53,210 nucleotides of DNA, taken from positions 6,141 to 59,350 of the forward strand of contig NZ_JVEE01000040.1 in NCBI RefSeq assembly GCF_001073155.1, in the 5' to 3' direction. Position 1 is the first letter of the stretch, and each line of letters starts with the position of its first letter. Shown piece by piece: positions 1 to 9,070 of this stretch. The stretch comes from Streptococcus parasanguinis. GTDB taxonomy: Bacteria > Bacillota > Bacilli > Lactobacillales > Streptococcaceae. A program made the position numbers and the translations under genes. The notes beneath the pieces were generated by a model, which did not search any database, had not been told where the DNA came from, and worked only from the letters and a program-made list of their open reading frames with translations.

Positions 1-84
1 GTAGTAGAGCCCACTCAACCACTGCGTCTTGCTCGACAATCCAAAAATAATTGAGAGGCTAGGATTTTTGTCCCAGCCTCTTTT
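1..84. repeat. Right part of a multi-hairpin intergenic repeat
   Basis: This stretch is nearly identical to the last 80-odd bases of the element at about 7,630-7,807, so it is a second copy cut by the window edge. It ends in a hairpin (GAGGCTaGGA...TGTCCCAGCCTC) followed by T residues, which could terminate transcription entering from the left. Rex reads towards it from the other side. Confidence 0.85.
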
Positions 85-103
85 CTTGTTAATGTATAAA
101 TCT

Positions 104-751
104 TTATTCTTCGTTTTTTCGCATGAAATAAAGGAGTGTTTGCAATTCACTAGTGAGATCGACATATTGGACAACAACGTCTTTAGGAACTGTCAGATGG
201 ACCGGAGAAAAGCTTAGAATTCCTTTGACACCGGCATCTACTAAAAGACTAGCAACTTCCTGCGCTTTAATACTTGGGACAGTTAAAATTGCTGTTTGAA
301 TGTCTTCTTGTTTGAGCTTTTCTTTGATCGTAGAAATCCCATAAATGGGGATCCCATCCTTACTTTTGGTATTAATCAGTTCATGATCATCTACATCAAA
401 AGCCATGACAATTTTCATCTTATTGCGTTCATGGAAGCGATAATTGAGGAGCGCACTTCCCATATTTCCGATCCCCACAATAGCGACATTGGTAATGGCA
501 TTATCATTTAAAAGATCGGCAAAGAAGTTCATCAGTTTTTTTACGTCATAACCAAATCCCCGTCTTCCTAATTCACCAAAATAAGAAAAATCTCGGCGAA
601 CGGTAGCAGAGTCAATCCCAATTGCATCCGCAATTTGCTTGGAATTGGCGCGCTCTATTTTTTCAGAGTTAAAGCGTTTAAAAATGCGGTAGTAGAGCGA
701 TAAGCGTTTTGCTGTTGCGCGTGGAATTGGAGTATTTTTATCATGTTTCAC
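104..751 (-). CDS. rex: Redox-sensing transcriptional repressor Rex
   Basis: Rex senses the NADH/NAD+ ratio and represses fermentation and NADH-oxidising genes when NADH is low. The N-terminal winged helix contains [15 protein letters not shown], and the Rossmann fold carries [10 protein letters not shown] for NAD(H), as in streptococcal Rex. I place the start at a GTG giving 215 residues, beginning [19 protein letters not shown] ribosome site lies ten bases upstream, and the longer frame has no family support. It stands alone on the minus strand, downstream of the terminator that closes the prs operon. Natural targets within this window would be nox and perhaps others, but I saw no full Rex operator there. 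Confidence 0.95.
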   Translation of the reverse strand: MKHDKNTPIPRATAKRLSLYYRIFKRFNSEKIERANSKQIADAIGIDSATVRRDFSYFGELGRRGFGYDVKKLMNFFADLLNDNAITNVAIVGIGNMGSALLNYRFHERNKMKIVMAFDVDDHELINTKSKDGIPIYGISTIKEKLKQEDIQTAILTVPSIKAQEVASLLVDAGVKGILSFSPVHLTVPKDVVVQYVDLTSELQTLLYFMRKNEE

Positions 752-773
752 AATATCACAACCTTTCCCTCTT

Positions 774-802
774 ATTGTATAGGAAGATTGTGAAAAAATC
801 AA
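774..802 (-). promoter_or_regulatory. rex promoter
   Basis: On the minus strand TTGATT (797-802) and TACAAT (774-779) are separated by 17 bases. The spacer contains TCACAA, a Rex-type half site, and TTGTGA recurs just before the GTG start codon. Autoregulation is possible, but the symmetric 18-base Rex operator is not complete here. Confidence 0.55.
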
Positions 803-837
803 CTATCTAGAGCGGTTTTTAAAAATATTTTTGTCTA

Positions 838-884
838 AAGAAAAAGCTGATGGCGATGGAGAGTTCCATCAGCATCAGCTTAGT
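838..884 (-). terminator. Terminator of the prs-nifS-DUF1831-DUF4649 operon
   Basis: AAGCTGATG (844-852) pairs with CATCAGCTT (873-881), with further pairing inside. On the minus strand a T-rich run follows. The stop codon of the DUF4649 gene lies inside the stem. Confidence 0.85.
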
Positions 885-1095
885 TTTCAGCTTGTTCTAC
901 CTTTTTCAAAAAAGCATAAAGTCCATCGACTCGTCCTGTATAGGGGAGCTTTTCCCCCTTGTATTCAATGGATACGATTGAGTAAGAGTCAGGCAAGGTT
1001 ACACAGCCTGAAAAAGCTAGGATACAGGCTGCAAGGTCAGGATAAGTAGTCGTTCGTTCTACTTGGTAAGCATCGATATAAGTTAGGGTTACCAT
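880..1095 (-). CDS. DUF4649 family small protein
   Basis: A 71-residue protein beginning MVTLTYIDAY, resembling the small streptococcal DUF4649 family of unknown function. It has no signal peptide or membrane segment and ends in a charged helix (LKKVEQAEN). The ATG at 1095 lies one base after the stop of the DUF1831 gene, so the two are translationally linked; an upstream in-frame extension overlaps that gene and is unlikely. It is last in an operon with prs and a cysteine desulfurase. The family assignment is from memory of sequence and context. Confidence 0.75.
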   Translation of the reverse strand: MVTLTYIDAYQVERTTTYPDLAACILAFSGCVTLPDSYSIVSIEYKGEKLPYTGRVDGLYAFLKKVEQAEN

Positions 1096-1096
1096 A

Positions 1097-1444
1097 TTAG
1101 GCCTCTGTTTTGTTGAAAATTTCTCTTTCGACAAGACTATCCATTAAGAAATAGAATTTTTGTTGGATAATGTCATTTTCTGGATTTTTAAAGATATTAA
1201 CCAGGCGAAGCCCAGACTTGTCTGTAATATTGATCTTAAAACCTGTCAAATCTTTATTGAAAATGATTTTAAGTAGGAAGCCTTCGCCGCTATTTGGAAC
1301 GGCTTCGAGCAAACGATTTAACTCGTAATTTCCAACTTTTGTAACAGCAAATGTATTGTCACGTAAGGTATATTTTTTAACATTTGGGTGTAGACTATAG
1401 GTATATTTGCAGTCTTTCAATGAAACGCTTGTTTCAAAAGCCAT
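1097..1444 (-). CDS. DUF1831 family protein
   Basis: A 115-residue soluble protein beginning MAFETSVSLKDCKY, matching the DUF1831 family that usually sits directly after a nifS-like cysteine desulfurase in Lactobacillales. Its function is not established; the fixed neighbourhood suggests a role with sulfur transfer or amino-acid metabolism. The start has a GGAG site (GGAGAAC before ATG), and the gene begins nine bases after the desulfurase stop. No catalytic motif is obvious. Confidence 0.8.
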   Translation of the reverse strand: MAFETSVSLKDCKYTYSLHPNVKKYTLRDNTFAVTKVGNYELNRLLEAVPNSGEGFLLKIIFNKDLTGFKINITDKSGLRLVNIFKNPENDIIQQKFYFLMDSLVEREIFNKTEA

Positions 1445-1453
1445 ATTGTTCTC

Positions 1454-2566
1454 CTATGATAAAATTTCTTTAAGTTTTGAGAGGAAGTCTTGAACCTCCT
1501 CTACGCTATTGAGTTCTGAAAAACTAATTCGAAGGGATTCTTTTAGGCGTGAGCTATCTTTTCCATAGAGCGCCTCAAGGACATGGCTGGGTTGAACTGT
1601 ACCAGCGGTACAAGCAGAACCTGTAGAGACAGAAATGCCAGCAAGATCGAGTCGCATCAGTAAAACGTCATTTTGGACACCCGGAAAGCCAAGGTTCCAA
1701 ACAAATGGAAGATGATCCTCATTCGCATTTACGTAGTAGTCGAAGGCTGCTAAACCATTGACTAGTTCTTGGCCGAGTTTTTGAACCTGGTTGAAATTTT
1801 CTTCTTGATATAGTGTAGCTTGCTGAAGCGCGGTTGCCATCCCGACAATAGAAATAAGATTTTCCGTGCTGGCTCTCATCTTATTTTCCTGATCCCCACC
1901 ATGTAAGAGATTATCAAAATCTGGGGTGGCCGCATAAAGGAAGCCGACGCCCTTTGGTCCGTGGAATTTGTGGGCAGAAGCACTGAGAAAATCAATTCCC
2001 AACTCTTCGGGATAGACAGGGACCTTTCCAATTGCTTGTACAGCATCAACATGAAAGGCAGCTGGAAGATCTTTTAAGAGTTCTCCGATTTCTTTAATCG
2101 GTAGAAGATCGCCTGTCTCGTTATTGGCAAACATGGTAGAGACAAGAATGGTATCCGGTCTAAGTGCCGCCTTGATATCACGAGCCTGAATGCGTCCATC
2201 TCTTGGTTGGACGATCGTCACTTCAAATCCGAAACGTTCTACAAGATATTCGATGGGTTCTAGAACCGCATGGTGTTCCAAAGCGGTCGTAATGATGTGT
2301 TTGCCATCTGCTTGGTGTTTCAAGCAGTAGCCTTTTATAACGGTATTATTACTTTCTGATCCACCTGAAGTGAAGAAAATACGATTTGGAAGAGTATGGA
2401 GAGACTGAGCAATCTGCTCGCGAGATTCTCGGAGGAGTTTACTAGCCATCCGTCCATGAGCATGAAGGCTCGATGGATTTCCAAAAGTGGTCTTCATAGT
2501 TGCAGACATTTTATCAATGACTTCAGGTAGAAGGGGAGTTGTTGCGGCATTATCAAAATATATCAC
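1454..2566 (-). CDS. Cysteine desulfurase (NifS/IscS class)
   Basis: A PLP enzyme that removes sulfur from cysteine as an enzyme-bound persulfide for tRNA thiolation or cofactor assembly. The 370-residue length fits the family. Visible motifs are the PLP lysine in SASAHKFHGPKG, the histidine in ALEHHAV, and the sulfur-accepting cysteine in STGSACTAGTVQPSHV. The start is a GTG preceded by an AAGG site, nine bases after prs. This is the stand-alone type next to DUF1831, not the SUF-operon desulfurase, so tRNA or thiamine sulfur supply is more likely than bulk Fe-S assembly (inference). Confidence 0.93.
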   Translation of the reverse strand: MIYFDNAATTPLLPEVIDKMSATMKTTFGNPSSLHAHGRMASKLLRESREQIAQSLHTLPNRIFFTSGGSESNNTVIKGYCLKHQADGKHIITTALEHHAVLEPIEYLVERFGFEVTIVQPRDGRIQARDIKAALRPDTILVSTMFANNETGDLLPIKEIGELLKDLPAAFHVDAVQAIGKVPVYPEELGIDFLSASAHKFHGPKGVGFLYAATPDFDNLLHGGDQENKMRASTENLISIVGMATALQQATLYQEENFNQVQKLGQELVNGLAAFDYYVNANEDHLPFVWNLGFPGVQNDVLLMRLDLAGISVSTGSACTAGTVQPSHVLEALYGKDSSRLKESLRISFSELNSVEEVQDFLSKLKEILS

Positions 2567-2575
2567 ATTAAGACC

Positions 2576-3532
2576 TTATTTCTTGTGGTAGGCAAATAGA
2601 GGACTAACAGGTTTTCTTTCTTGAATGCGAACAATAGCTTCAGCGATCAGTTCGCTAGCTGTCAGATAGTTAATATTTTTTGGTGTTGGTCCATTTGGAG
2701 CAACAGAATCGGTTACCAAGATTTCTTTGATCGGAGCTTGGTCTAATAATTCAACAGCGCCTTTTACAAATAAACCATGGCTTGAAACAGCATAAATTTC
2801 AGTAGCACCTTCGCGTTCGACGATTTTCGCAGCTTCTGAGAATGTCTTACCGGTATTGAGGATATCGTCAATCAAGATTGCTTTCTTATCTTTGACATCC
2901 CCGATAATATAGCCATAATCACGGTTTGCATCATCTTGTTCGTAATCAATGATGGCAATCGGTGCATCAAGATATTCCGCTAAACTACGAGCCCGTTTGA
3001 CACCTGAGTTTTTAGGACTGACGACTACAACATCAGGACCAGTTAGACCTTTATTAATGTAGTGTTCTGCAAAGAGTGGAATGGTAAAGAGGTTATCCAC
3101 GGCAATATCGAAGAAACCTTGGACCTGAACAGCGTGGAGATCCAGTGTGACGACGCGATCCACCCCAGCTTTGACCAACATGTTTGCGACAAGCTTAGCA
3201 GTAATTGGTTCGCGAGGAGCAGCAGTCCGGTCTTGGCGAGCATAACCGAAGTAAGGCATGACCACATTGACAGTATTTGCGCTGGCCCGTTGGCAAGCAT
3301 CCACCATAATTAAGAGTTCCATCAAGTGATTGTTGACAGGGAAACTGGTTGATTGAATGATATAAATATCATATCCACGAACACTTTCCTCAATATTGAC
3401 TTGGATTTCACCATCTGAGAATTGACGGGATGAAATTTTCCCAAGTGGAACCCCAGCATGATCCGCGATTTTTTGCGCAATCTCTGGATTTGAATTGAGA
3501 GAGAAGAGCTTCATATTTTTTTTATCTGACAT
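2576..3532 (-). CDS. prs: Ribose-phosphate pyrophosphokinase
   Basis: Makes PRPP from ribose 5-phosphate and ATP for purine, pyrimidine, histidine and NAD synthesis. The 318 residues contain the catalytic flexible loop YFGYARQDR, the ribose-5-phosphate region [11 protein letters not shown] and the PRPP loop [12 protein letters not shown]. The N-terminus ([15 protein letters not shown]) is that of the main streptococcal Prs. It is first in a four-gene minus-strand operon, apparently driven by an extended -10 (TGCTAAAAT on the minus strand, 3571-3579). Confidence 0.97.
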   Translation of the reverse strand: MSDKKNMKLFSLNSNPEIAQKIADHAGVPLGKISSRQFSDGEIQVNIEESVRGYDIYIIQSTSFPVNNHLMELLIMVDACQRASANTVNVVMPYFGYARQDRTAAPREPITAKLVANMLVKAGVDRVVTLDLHAVQVQGFFDIAVDNLFTIPLFAEHYINKGLTGPDVVVVSPKNSGVKRARSLAEYLDAPIAIIDYEQDDANRDYGYIIGDVKDKKAILIDDILNTGKTFSEAAKIVEREGATEIYAVSSHGLFVKGAVELLDQAPIKEILVTDSVAPNGPTPKNINYLTASELIAEAIVRIQERKPVSPLFAYHKK

Positions 3533-3604
3533 GTGATTCCAACCTCATTTAGATTTTTGATCTTAGCACTATTTTAGCAAAAATTTGCGATAATTTCAGC
3601 TATT

Positions 3605-4162
3605 TTACAATCTTTCAGCCAATCTGGCGATTTTATTTTTTGCTGCTTTGTAGACGATTCCATGGTCTGTTATGAACTGATGGAAATTTTCTTCCTGTTC
3701 AGCAGTTTCGACCTCGATTTCTAATTCATAATCTTCAGTGTCTAGATAGAGACTGTGGTCTAGTGCCACCAATCCTGCATCAGTTTCTTTTTCGAATCGT
3801 TCTGTTGTAAGGCTTCCCCAGACCGCGAGGTGTTCAACGGGGATTTCTTTAGAGATCAAGAGGTTTTTGATTTCTCCGTCAGGAAACTGTTGGTGTTGAA
3901 GAATCTCCTTGGTTTCTTCTGGGTTGAGGTCTTGATTGTACTCGAAATGGCCAACATCTTCAGGGACTTTGAGAGTCAATTCAGCCTGATCTGTGAAAGT
4001 ACGCACCCGCAAGGCCATTTTTTCCTTACGGATGAGCTGGTCGGGTGTATCGATATAGTGATTGGTTTGGACAACCAATTCTGTATCAGCAAAAAGTGGA
4101 AGGATGGATTGGTATTCCTCCTTGTCTAGCATGGTTTTGTATTCAATTTCTAAATGGTTCAT
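3605..4162 (-). CDS. CYTH domain protein, triphosphate tunnel metalloenzyme (YjbK type)
   Basis: The 185-residue protein starts with the signature HLEIEYKTML (ExExK) of CYTH / triphosphate tunnel enzymes, which hydrolyse inorganic triphosphate or similar polyphosphates with a divalent metal. Acidic strands ALDHSLYLDTEDYELEIEVE line the tunnel in this family. It is divergent from relQ, as in many Firmicutes, where the pair hints at a link with alarmone or nucleotide triphosphate turnover. Substrate unknown. An AAAGGA ribosome site precedes the ATG. Confidence 0.88.
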   Translation of the reverse strand: MNHLEIEYKTMLDKEEYQSILPLFADTELVVQTNHYIDTPDQLIRKEKMALRVRTFTDQAELTLKVPEDVGHFEYNQDLNPEETKEILQHQQFPDGEIKNLLISKEIPVEHLAVWGSLTTERFEKETDAGLVALDHSLYLDTEDYELEIEVETAEQEENFHQFITDHGIVYKAAKNKIARLAERL

Positions 4163-4257
4163 TTTGTGGTCCTTTGCTTTTTTTCAAAAGCGATTCATGA
4201 TATAATAAGAGATGTGTTTATTGTATAAAAAAATGGTTCAGATTACAAGGTGGTAGG

Positions 4258-4929
4258 ATGGCAATTGATTGGGAAAACTTCTTAGATCCGTATATCCAAG
4301 CAGTTGGGGAATTAAAAATCAAACTGCGTGGGATTCGTAAGCAATATCGTAAGCAACAAAAGCATTCTCCAATTGAGTTTGTTACAGGACGGGTCAAGCC
4401 GATTGAGAGCATTCGCGAAAAGATGATCCGAAGAAATATTTCTGAAGAAAATCTGGCTCAGGATATGCAAGATATTGCTGGTCTTCGCATCATGGTCCAG
4501 TTTGTGGATGACGTCGAAGAGATCCTAGAGGTTCTGAGACAACGGCAGGATATGCGCGTGGTCCAAGAGCGAGATTACATCCGCCACAAGAAATCAAGTG
4601 GCTACCGGAGTTACCACGTCGTGGTCGAGTATCCGGTCGATACCATTGATGGAAATGAAACGATCTTAGCAGAGATTCAAATTCGGACCTTGTCCATGAA
4701 TTTTTGGGCAACCATTGAACACTCGCTTAATTATAAATATAAAGGAGACTTTCCAGACGAGATCAAAAAACGCTTAGAGACGACAGCAAACCTGGCCTAT
4801 CTCTTGGATGAAGAGATGGGGGCAATTCGGGATGCGATTCAGGAGGCTCAAGCCCTGTTTGATCCACTTCATCGTAAGTTAAATGATGGCGTTGGAAATA
4901 GTGATGACACAGATGAAGACTACAGGTAA
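4258..4929 (+). CDS. relQ: Small alarmone synthetase RelQ (GTP pyrophosphokinase)
   Basis: Synthesises (p)ppGpp from ATP and GDP or GTP and lacks a hydrolase domain. The 223 residues carry the synthetase motifs [28 protein letters not shown] and [18 protein letters not shown], plus an acidic C-terminal helix typical of RelQ tetramers. A TATAAT at 4201-4206 and a GGTGG site precede it. Its end overlaps nadK, and nadK overlaps the pseudouridine synthase, so the three are one operon, coupling stringent control with NADP supply by position at least. Confidence 0.95.
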   Translation: MAIDWENFLDPYIQAVGELKIKLRGIRKQYRKQQKHSPIEFVTGRVKPIESIREKMIRRNISEENLAQDMQDIAGLRIMVQFVDDVEEILEVLRQRQDMRVVQERDYIRHKKSSGYRSYHVVVEYPVDTIDGNETILAEIQIRTLSMNFWATIEHSLNYKYKGDFPDEIKKRLETTANLAYLLDEEMGAIRDAIQEAQALFDPLHRKLNDGVGNSDDTDEDYR

Positions 4930-5731
4930 AAAAGTATCCATTATTCGCAATCGCAAGCGTCAAAGTGAAGAGGTTTTTCAGCAGTTGTGCTACAAGCTTC
5001 GGAAAAATAATTTTATTTTGACGGAGAAGCACCCGGATATTGTGATTTCAATTGGTGGCGATGGGATGTTGCTATCGGCCTTTCACAAGTATGAACACCA
5101 GTTGGATCGGGTGCGATTTGTTGGCGTCCATACCGGACACTTAGGATTTTATACAGATTACTTAGACAGTGAAATCGATAAGCTGGTTGAGAACTTAAAA
5201 TATGATACTGGAGCTAAGGTTTCTTACCCTATTTTGAATGTCAAGATTACTTTCGAAAATGGGGAAACCCGTACCATGAGAGCTTTGAACGAAGCGACGA
5301 TTAAGAGAAGCGACCGGACCATGGTTGCCGATCTTACGATTAATGGAGTGGATTTTGAGCGCTTCAGAGGAGACGGGATTACCGTTTCGACTCCAACAGG
5401 AAGTACGGCTTACAACAAATCCTTAGGAGGAGCAGTCCTTCACCCGACTATTGAGGCGCTACAGATCGCTGAGATCGCCAGTCTCAACAATCGTGTCTAT
5501 CGTACCTTGGGTTCTTCTGTTATTGTCCCTAAAAAGGATAAGATCGAGATTACACCGACAAGACCTGGCTTCCACATTATCTCTGTCGACAATTCAACCT
5601 ATTCTTACCGTAATATTGCAAAGGTAGAATATCAGATTGACAACCATAAGATTAATTTTGTGGCAAGTTCCAGTCACACCAGCTTCTGGAATCGGGTCAA
5701 GGATGCCTTTATCGGAGATGATAGAGAATGA
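4913..5731 (+). CDS. nadK: NAD kinase
   Basis: Phosphorylates NAD+ to NADP+. The 272-residue version beginning MKTTGKKV matches the pneumococcal enzyme in length; an ATG at 4904 with slightly better ribosome spacing would add three residues. Key motifs are [14 protein letters not shown] (GGDG), [14 protein letters not shown] and the glycine-rich [15 protein letters not shown]. It overlaps relQ by 17 bases and the next gene by an ATGA, indicating translational coupling. Confidence 0.95.
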   Translation: MKTTGKKVSIIRNRKRQSEEVFQQLCYKLRKNNFILTEKHPDIVISIGGDGMLLSAFHKYEHQLDRVRFVGVHTGHLGFYTDYLDSEIDKLVENLKYDTGAKVSYPILNVKITFENGETRTMRALNEATIKRSDRTMVADLTINGVDFERFRGDGITVSTPTGSTAYNKSLGGAVLHPTIEALQIAEIASLNNRVYRTLGSSVIVPKKDKIEITPTRPGFHIISVDNSTYSYRNIAKVEYQIDNHKINFVASSSHTSFWNRVKDAFIGDDRE

Positions 5732-6621
5732 GATTTGAATTCATTGTCGATGAGCATGTCAAGGTCAAGACCTTCCTGAAAAAGCATGAGGTTTCTAAGG
5801 GGCTCTTAGCAAAGATTAAGTTTCGTGGTGGCCAGATCCTTGTCAATGGACGTCCGGAGAATGCAATTTATTTGTTGGATATTGGGGATCGCTTGGTCAT
5901 TGATATTCCAGCAGAAGAAGGATTCGAAACCCTAAAACCCATGGATCGGCCTTTGGATATTTTGTTTGAAGATGATCATTTTTTGGTCTTAAACAAACCC
6001 TTTGGCATTGCATCGATTCCAAGTGCGATTCATTCCAATACCTTAGCAAATTTTGTAAAGGGCTACTATGTGAAGCAGGGCTACGAGAACCAGCAGGTTC
6101 ACATTGTTACTCGTTTGGACAAGGATACAAGTGGCGTTATGCTCTTTGCCAAACATGGCTATGCCCATGCTCGCTTGGATAAGCAATTGCAGTCTAAAAC
6201 GATTCAGAAACGCTATTATGCCTTGGTCAAGGGATCTGGGAAGCTTGATCCTGTCGGAGAGATTATTGCTCCGATTGCGCGTGATGAAGATTCAATTATC
6301 ACCCGAAAGGTAGCTAAAGGTGGCAAGTATGCTCATACAAGCTACCAGGTTGTTCAATCTTTTGGTGATATTCACCTAGTGGATATTCAGTTACACACAG
6401 GTCGAACCCACCAGATCCGCGTTCATTTTTCCCATATTGGTTTTCCGCTCTTGGGAGATGATCTCTATGGCGGAAGTTTAGAAGACGGCATTGAGCGCCA
6501 AGCCCTTCATTGTCATCGTCTATCCTATTATCATCCATTTCTAGAGGAAGAATTGGTCATAGAAAGTCCACTGCCTCCAGATTTCCAAGCTGTATTAACA
6601 CAGCTTCAAACTAGTTATTAA
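5728..6621 (+). CDS. RluA/RluD-family pseudouridine synthase
   Basis: Isomerises uridine to pseudouridine in rRNA or tRNA. The catalytic aspartate lies in [15 protein letters not shown], and the fold is supported by [15 protein letters not shown] sequence ([15 protein letters not shown]). The first 70 residues resemble an S4-type RNA-binding region ([11 protein letters not shown]). Length 297 is normal. The start overlaps nadK by four bases. The streptococcal relQ-nadK-rluD-pta order is conserved; the RNA target cannot be told from sequence. Confidence 0.93.
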   Translation: MRFEFIVDEHVKVKTFLKKHEVSKGLLAKIKFRGGQILVNGRPENAIYLLDIGDRLVIDIPAEEGFETLKPMDRPLDILFEDDHFLVLNKPFGIASIPSAIHSNTLANFVKGYYVKQGYENQQVHIVTRLDKDTSGVMLFAKHGYAHARLDKQLQSKTIQKRYYALVKGSGKLDPVGEIIAPIARDEDSIITRKVAKGGKYAHTSYQVVQSFGDIHLVDIQLHTGRTHQIRVHFSHIGFPLLGDDLYGGSLEDGIERQALHCHRLSYYHPFLEEELVIESPLPPDFQAVLTQLQTSY

Positions 6622-6642
6622 TTATTAAAAGGAGTAAAACTC

Positions 6643-7617
6643 ATGGAAGTTTTCGAAAATCTCAAAGCCAACCTCGTTGGTAAGAATGCACGTATTGTAT
6701 TACCAGAAGGTGAAGAACCTCGTATCCTCCAAGCGACAAAACGCATTGTGAACGAGACAGAAGTAACCCCTGTCTTGCTTGGTAATCCAGATAAAATTCG
6801 GATTTATCTTGAAATCGAAGGGGTTTTGGATGGATATGAAGTCATCGATCCTCATTCTTATCCAGGTTTTGAAGAAATGGTAGCTTCCTTAGTAGAACGT
6901 CGTAAGGGCAAAATGACAGAAGAAGAAGCGCGTCAAGTTTTGAAAGACGACGTTAACTATTTTGGTGTCATGTTGGTGCACATGGGAATTGTTGATGGGA
7001 TGGTATCTGGTGCGATTCACTCAACAGCCGCAACTGTTCGTCCGGCTCTTCAAATTATCAAAACTCGTCCAAATGTAAAACGGACTTCAGGGGCTTTCCT
7101 TATGGTTCGTGGATCTGAACGCTACTTGTTTGGGGACTGTGCCATCAACATCAATCCAGATGCTGAAGGATTAGCAGAAATTGCCATCAATTCAGCTATC
7201 ACTGCCAAGATGTTTGGTATTGATCCAAAAATTGCTATGTTGAGCTATTCAACAAAAGGATCTGGTTTCGGTGAAAGTGTTGATAAGGTTGTTGAAGCGA
7301 CTAAGCTTGCTCATGAACTTCGTCCAGACCTTGAAATTGACGGGGAATTGCAATTTGACGCAGCTTTTGTCCCTGCAACTGCAGCCTTGAAGGCTCCAGG
7401 AAGCAAGGTGGCAGGTCAAGCTAATGTCTTTATCTTCCCTGGTATTGAAGCAGGTAACATTGGATACAAGATGGCTGAACGTCTTGGTGGCTTTGCAGCA
7501 GTAGGTCCTGTCTTGCAAGGATTGAATAAACCAGTCAACGACCTCTCTCGTGGATGTAATGCAGATGACGTTTACAAATTAACCTTGATTACAGCAGCTC
7601 AAGCTGTGGAACAATAA
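6643..7617 (+). CDS. pta: Phosphate acetyltransferase
   Basis: Interconverts acetyl-CoA and acetyl phosphate, the step before acetate kinase in ATP-yielding acetate formation. The 324 residues match the short class I Pta, with SGAIHSTAATVRPALQII and GFAAVGPVLQGLNKPVNDLSRG near the C-terminus. A strong AAAAGGAG site lies before the ATG. It sits 21 bases after the pseudouridine synthase gene and is followed by the hairpin repeat, which probably serves as its terminator. Confidence 0.97.
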   Translation: MEVFENLKANLVGKNARIVLPEGEEPRILQATKRIVNETEVTPVLLGNPDKIRIYLEIEGVLDGYEVIDPHSYPGFEEMVASLVERRKGKMTEEEARQVLKDDVNYFGVMLVHMGIVDGMVSGAIHSTAATVRPALQIIKTRPNVKRTSGAFLMVRGSERYLFGDCAININPDAEGLAEIAINSAITAKMFGIDPKIAMLSYSTKGSGFGESVDKVVEATKLAHELRPDLEIDGELQFDAAFVPATAALKAPGSKVAGQANVFIFPGIEAGNIGYKMAERLGGFAAVGPVLQGLNKPVNDLSRGCNADDVYKLTLITAAQAVEQ

Positions 7618-7629
7618 GAAATGCATTTA

Positions 7630-7810
7630 GAGAGTGGGACAGAAATTGGTAATTCGTTAAAATTCGATTTCGTCGTCCCACCTCCGCACAGTTGAGTAGG
7701 GCTGTAAAAGCTGATGAAATCAGCGTACTAGAGCCCACTCAACCACTGCGTCTTGCTCGACAATCCAAAAATAATTGAGATGCTAGGACTTTTGTCCCAG
7801 CCTCTTTTTC
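7630..7810. repeat. Full copy of a multi-hairpin intergenic repeat
   Basis: A roughly 180-bp non-coding element with several nested inverted repeats: GTGGGAC...GTCCCAC, TTGAGTAGGGCT...AGAGCCCACTCAA, GCTGATgaaATCAGC and a final GAGATGCTaGGACttttGTCCCAGCCTC hairpin followed by T residues. The right half recurs at positions 1-84. It lies between pta and mutY, where it can act as a terminator. It belongs to the class of small repeats spread through oral streptococcal genomes; I cannot name it. Confidence 0.85.
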
Positions 7811-7863
7811 TTTATAAAATCAGAATTTCTAAACTCTAACTCATTCTATGGTATACTAGGAAT

Positions 7864-9009
7864 ATGTTAGATTTAAAAGATTACGGGATTACCATGTGGG
7901 AGGAGGAAAAAATCGCCTCCTTCCGAGAAAAGTTATTAGCCTGGTATGATGCCCATAAACGGGATCTCCCCTGGAGAAGGACCCAGGATCCTTATAAAAT
8001 TTGGATCTCAGAGATTATGCTCCAGCAGACACGTGTCGATACGGTGATTCCTTATTATGAGCGTTTTTTAGACTGGTTTCCGACGGTCGCTGAATTGGCT
8101 CAAGCCCCTGAAGAAAAACTCTTAAAAGCTTGGGAAGGCTTGGGCTATTACTCACGTGTCCGTAACATGCAGAAAGCTGCCCAGCAGATAATGGAAAATC
8201 ACGGAGGAGTGTTTCCATCAAGTTATGAGGAAATATCTAAATTGAAGGGGATTGGACCTTATACAGCTGGTGCCATTGCCAGTATTGCTTTTAGCTTGCC
8301 AGAGCCAGCAGTGGATGGCAATGTCATGCGTGTTTTAGCTCGTTTATTTGAGGTCGACTACGATATCGGAATCCCAACCAATCGTAAGATTTTTCAAGCT
8401 ATGATGGAAGTCTTGATTGATCCAGACCGTCCTGGTGATTTTAATCAGGCTTTGATGGATTTGGGCTCAGATATTGAGTCCCCAGTCAATCCACGGCCAG
8501 AAGAAAGTCCTGTCAAGGAGTTTAGCGCGGCCTACCAACATGGAACCATGGATCGTTATCCCATCAAGGCTCCTAAGAAGAAACCGGTACCTGTCTATCT
8601 AACAGCCTTTATTATCAAGGATAGTCAAGGGCGCTACTTGCTGGAGAAAAATGAGCGAGAAGGGCTTTTGTCTGGTTTTTGGCATTTCCCTTTGATCGAA
8701 GTGGATAGCCTTTCTGATACCTTTGGGCAATTGTCTTTATTAGATGGTAATGGAGAAGCAGGGGATAACTCAGAAATTCTTTCCTTTGAACAGGACTATG
8801 ACTTGGCCATTGATTGGCAGGACAAGTCTTACCCTATTGTTCAGCATGTCTTTTCGCATCGTAAGTGGCAGGTTCAGATTCGATTTGGTCTGGTGAAAGA
8901 AGGAGTGCAGCAATCAAGTGAATCAACTGTTTGGTTAAAACCTGACGAATTTTCTGATTATCCTTTTGCAAAACCCCAGCAAAAGATCTGGGAAGCATTT
9001 AATAAATGA
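7864..9009 (+). CDS. mutY: A/G-specific adenine glycosylase MutY lacking the Fe-S cluster
   Basis: Removes adenine mispaired with 8-oxoguanine. The catalytic glutamate is in WISEIMLQQTRVDT, the helix-hairpin-helix is LKGIGPYTAGAIASIA, and the catalytic aspartate is in AVDGNVMRVLARL. A C-terminal NUDIX-like 8-oxoG recognition domain follows from about residue 235. Where most MutY proteins carry four cluster cysteines, this one reads DLGSDIESPVNPRPEESPV with none. A TATACT at 7852-7857 nearly abuts the first ATG, so the true start may be the ATG at 7894 (MWEEEK). Confidence 0.93.
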   Translation: MLDLKDYGITMWEEEKIASFREKLLAWYDAHKRDLPWRRTQDPYKIWISEIMLQQTRVDTVIPYYERFLDWFPTVAELAQAPEEKLLKAWEGLGYYSRVRNMQKAAQQIMENHGGVFPSSYEEISKLKGIGPYTAGAIASIAFSLPEPAVDGNVMRVLARLFEVDYDIGIPTNRKIFQAMMEVLIDPDRPGDFNQALMDLGSDIESPVNPRPEESPVKEFSAAYQHGTMDRYPIKAPKKKPVPVYLTAFIIKDSQGRYLLEKNEREGLLSGFWHFPLIEVDSLSDTFGQLSLLDGNGEAGDNSEILSFEQDYDLAIDWQDKSYPIVQHVFSHRKWQVQIRFGLVKEGVQQSSESTVWLKPDEFSDYPFAKPQQKIWEAFNK

Positions 9010-9070
9010 ACGTTCATTTCAGTACAGAGCTTAACTTTATGAAGAAAAAGAATAGGATTATGTAACTTAT

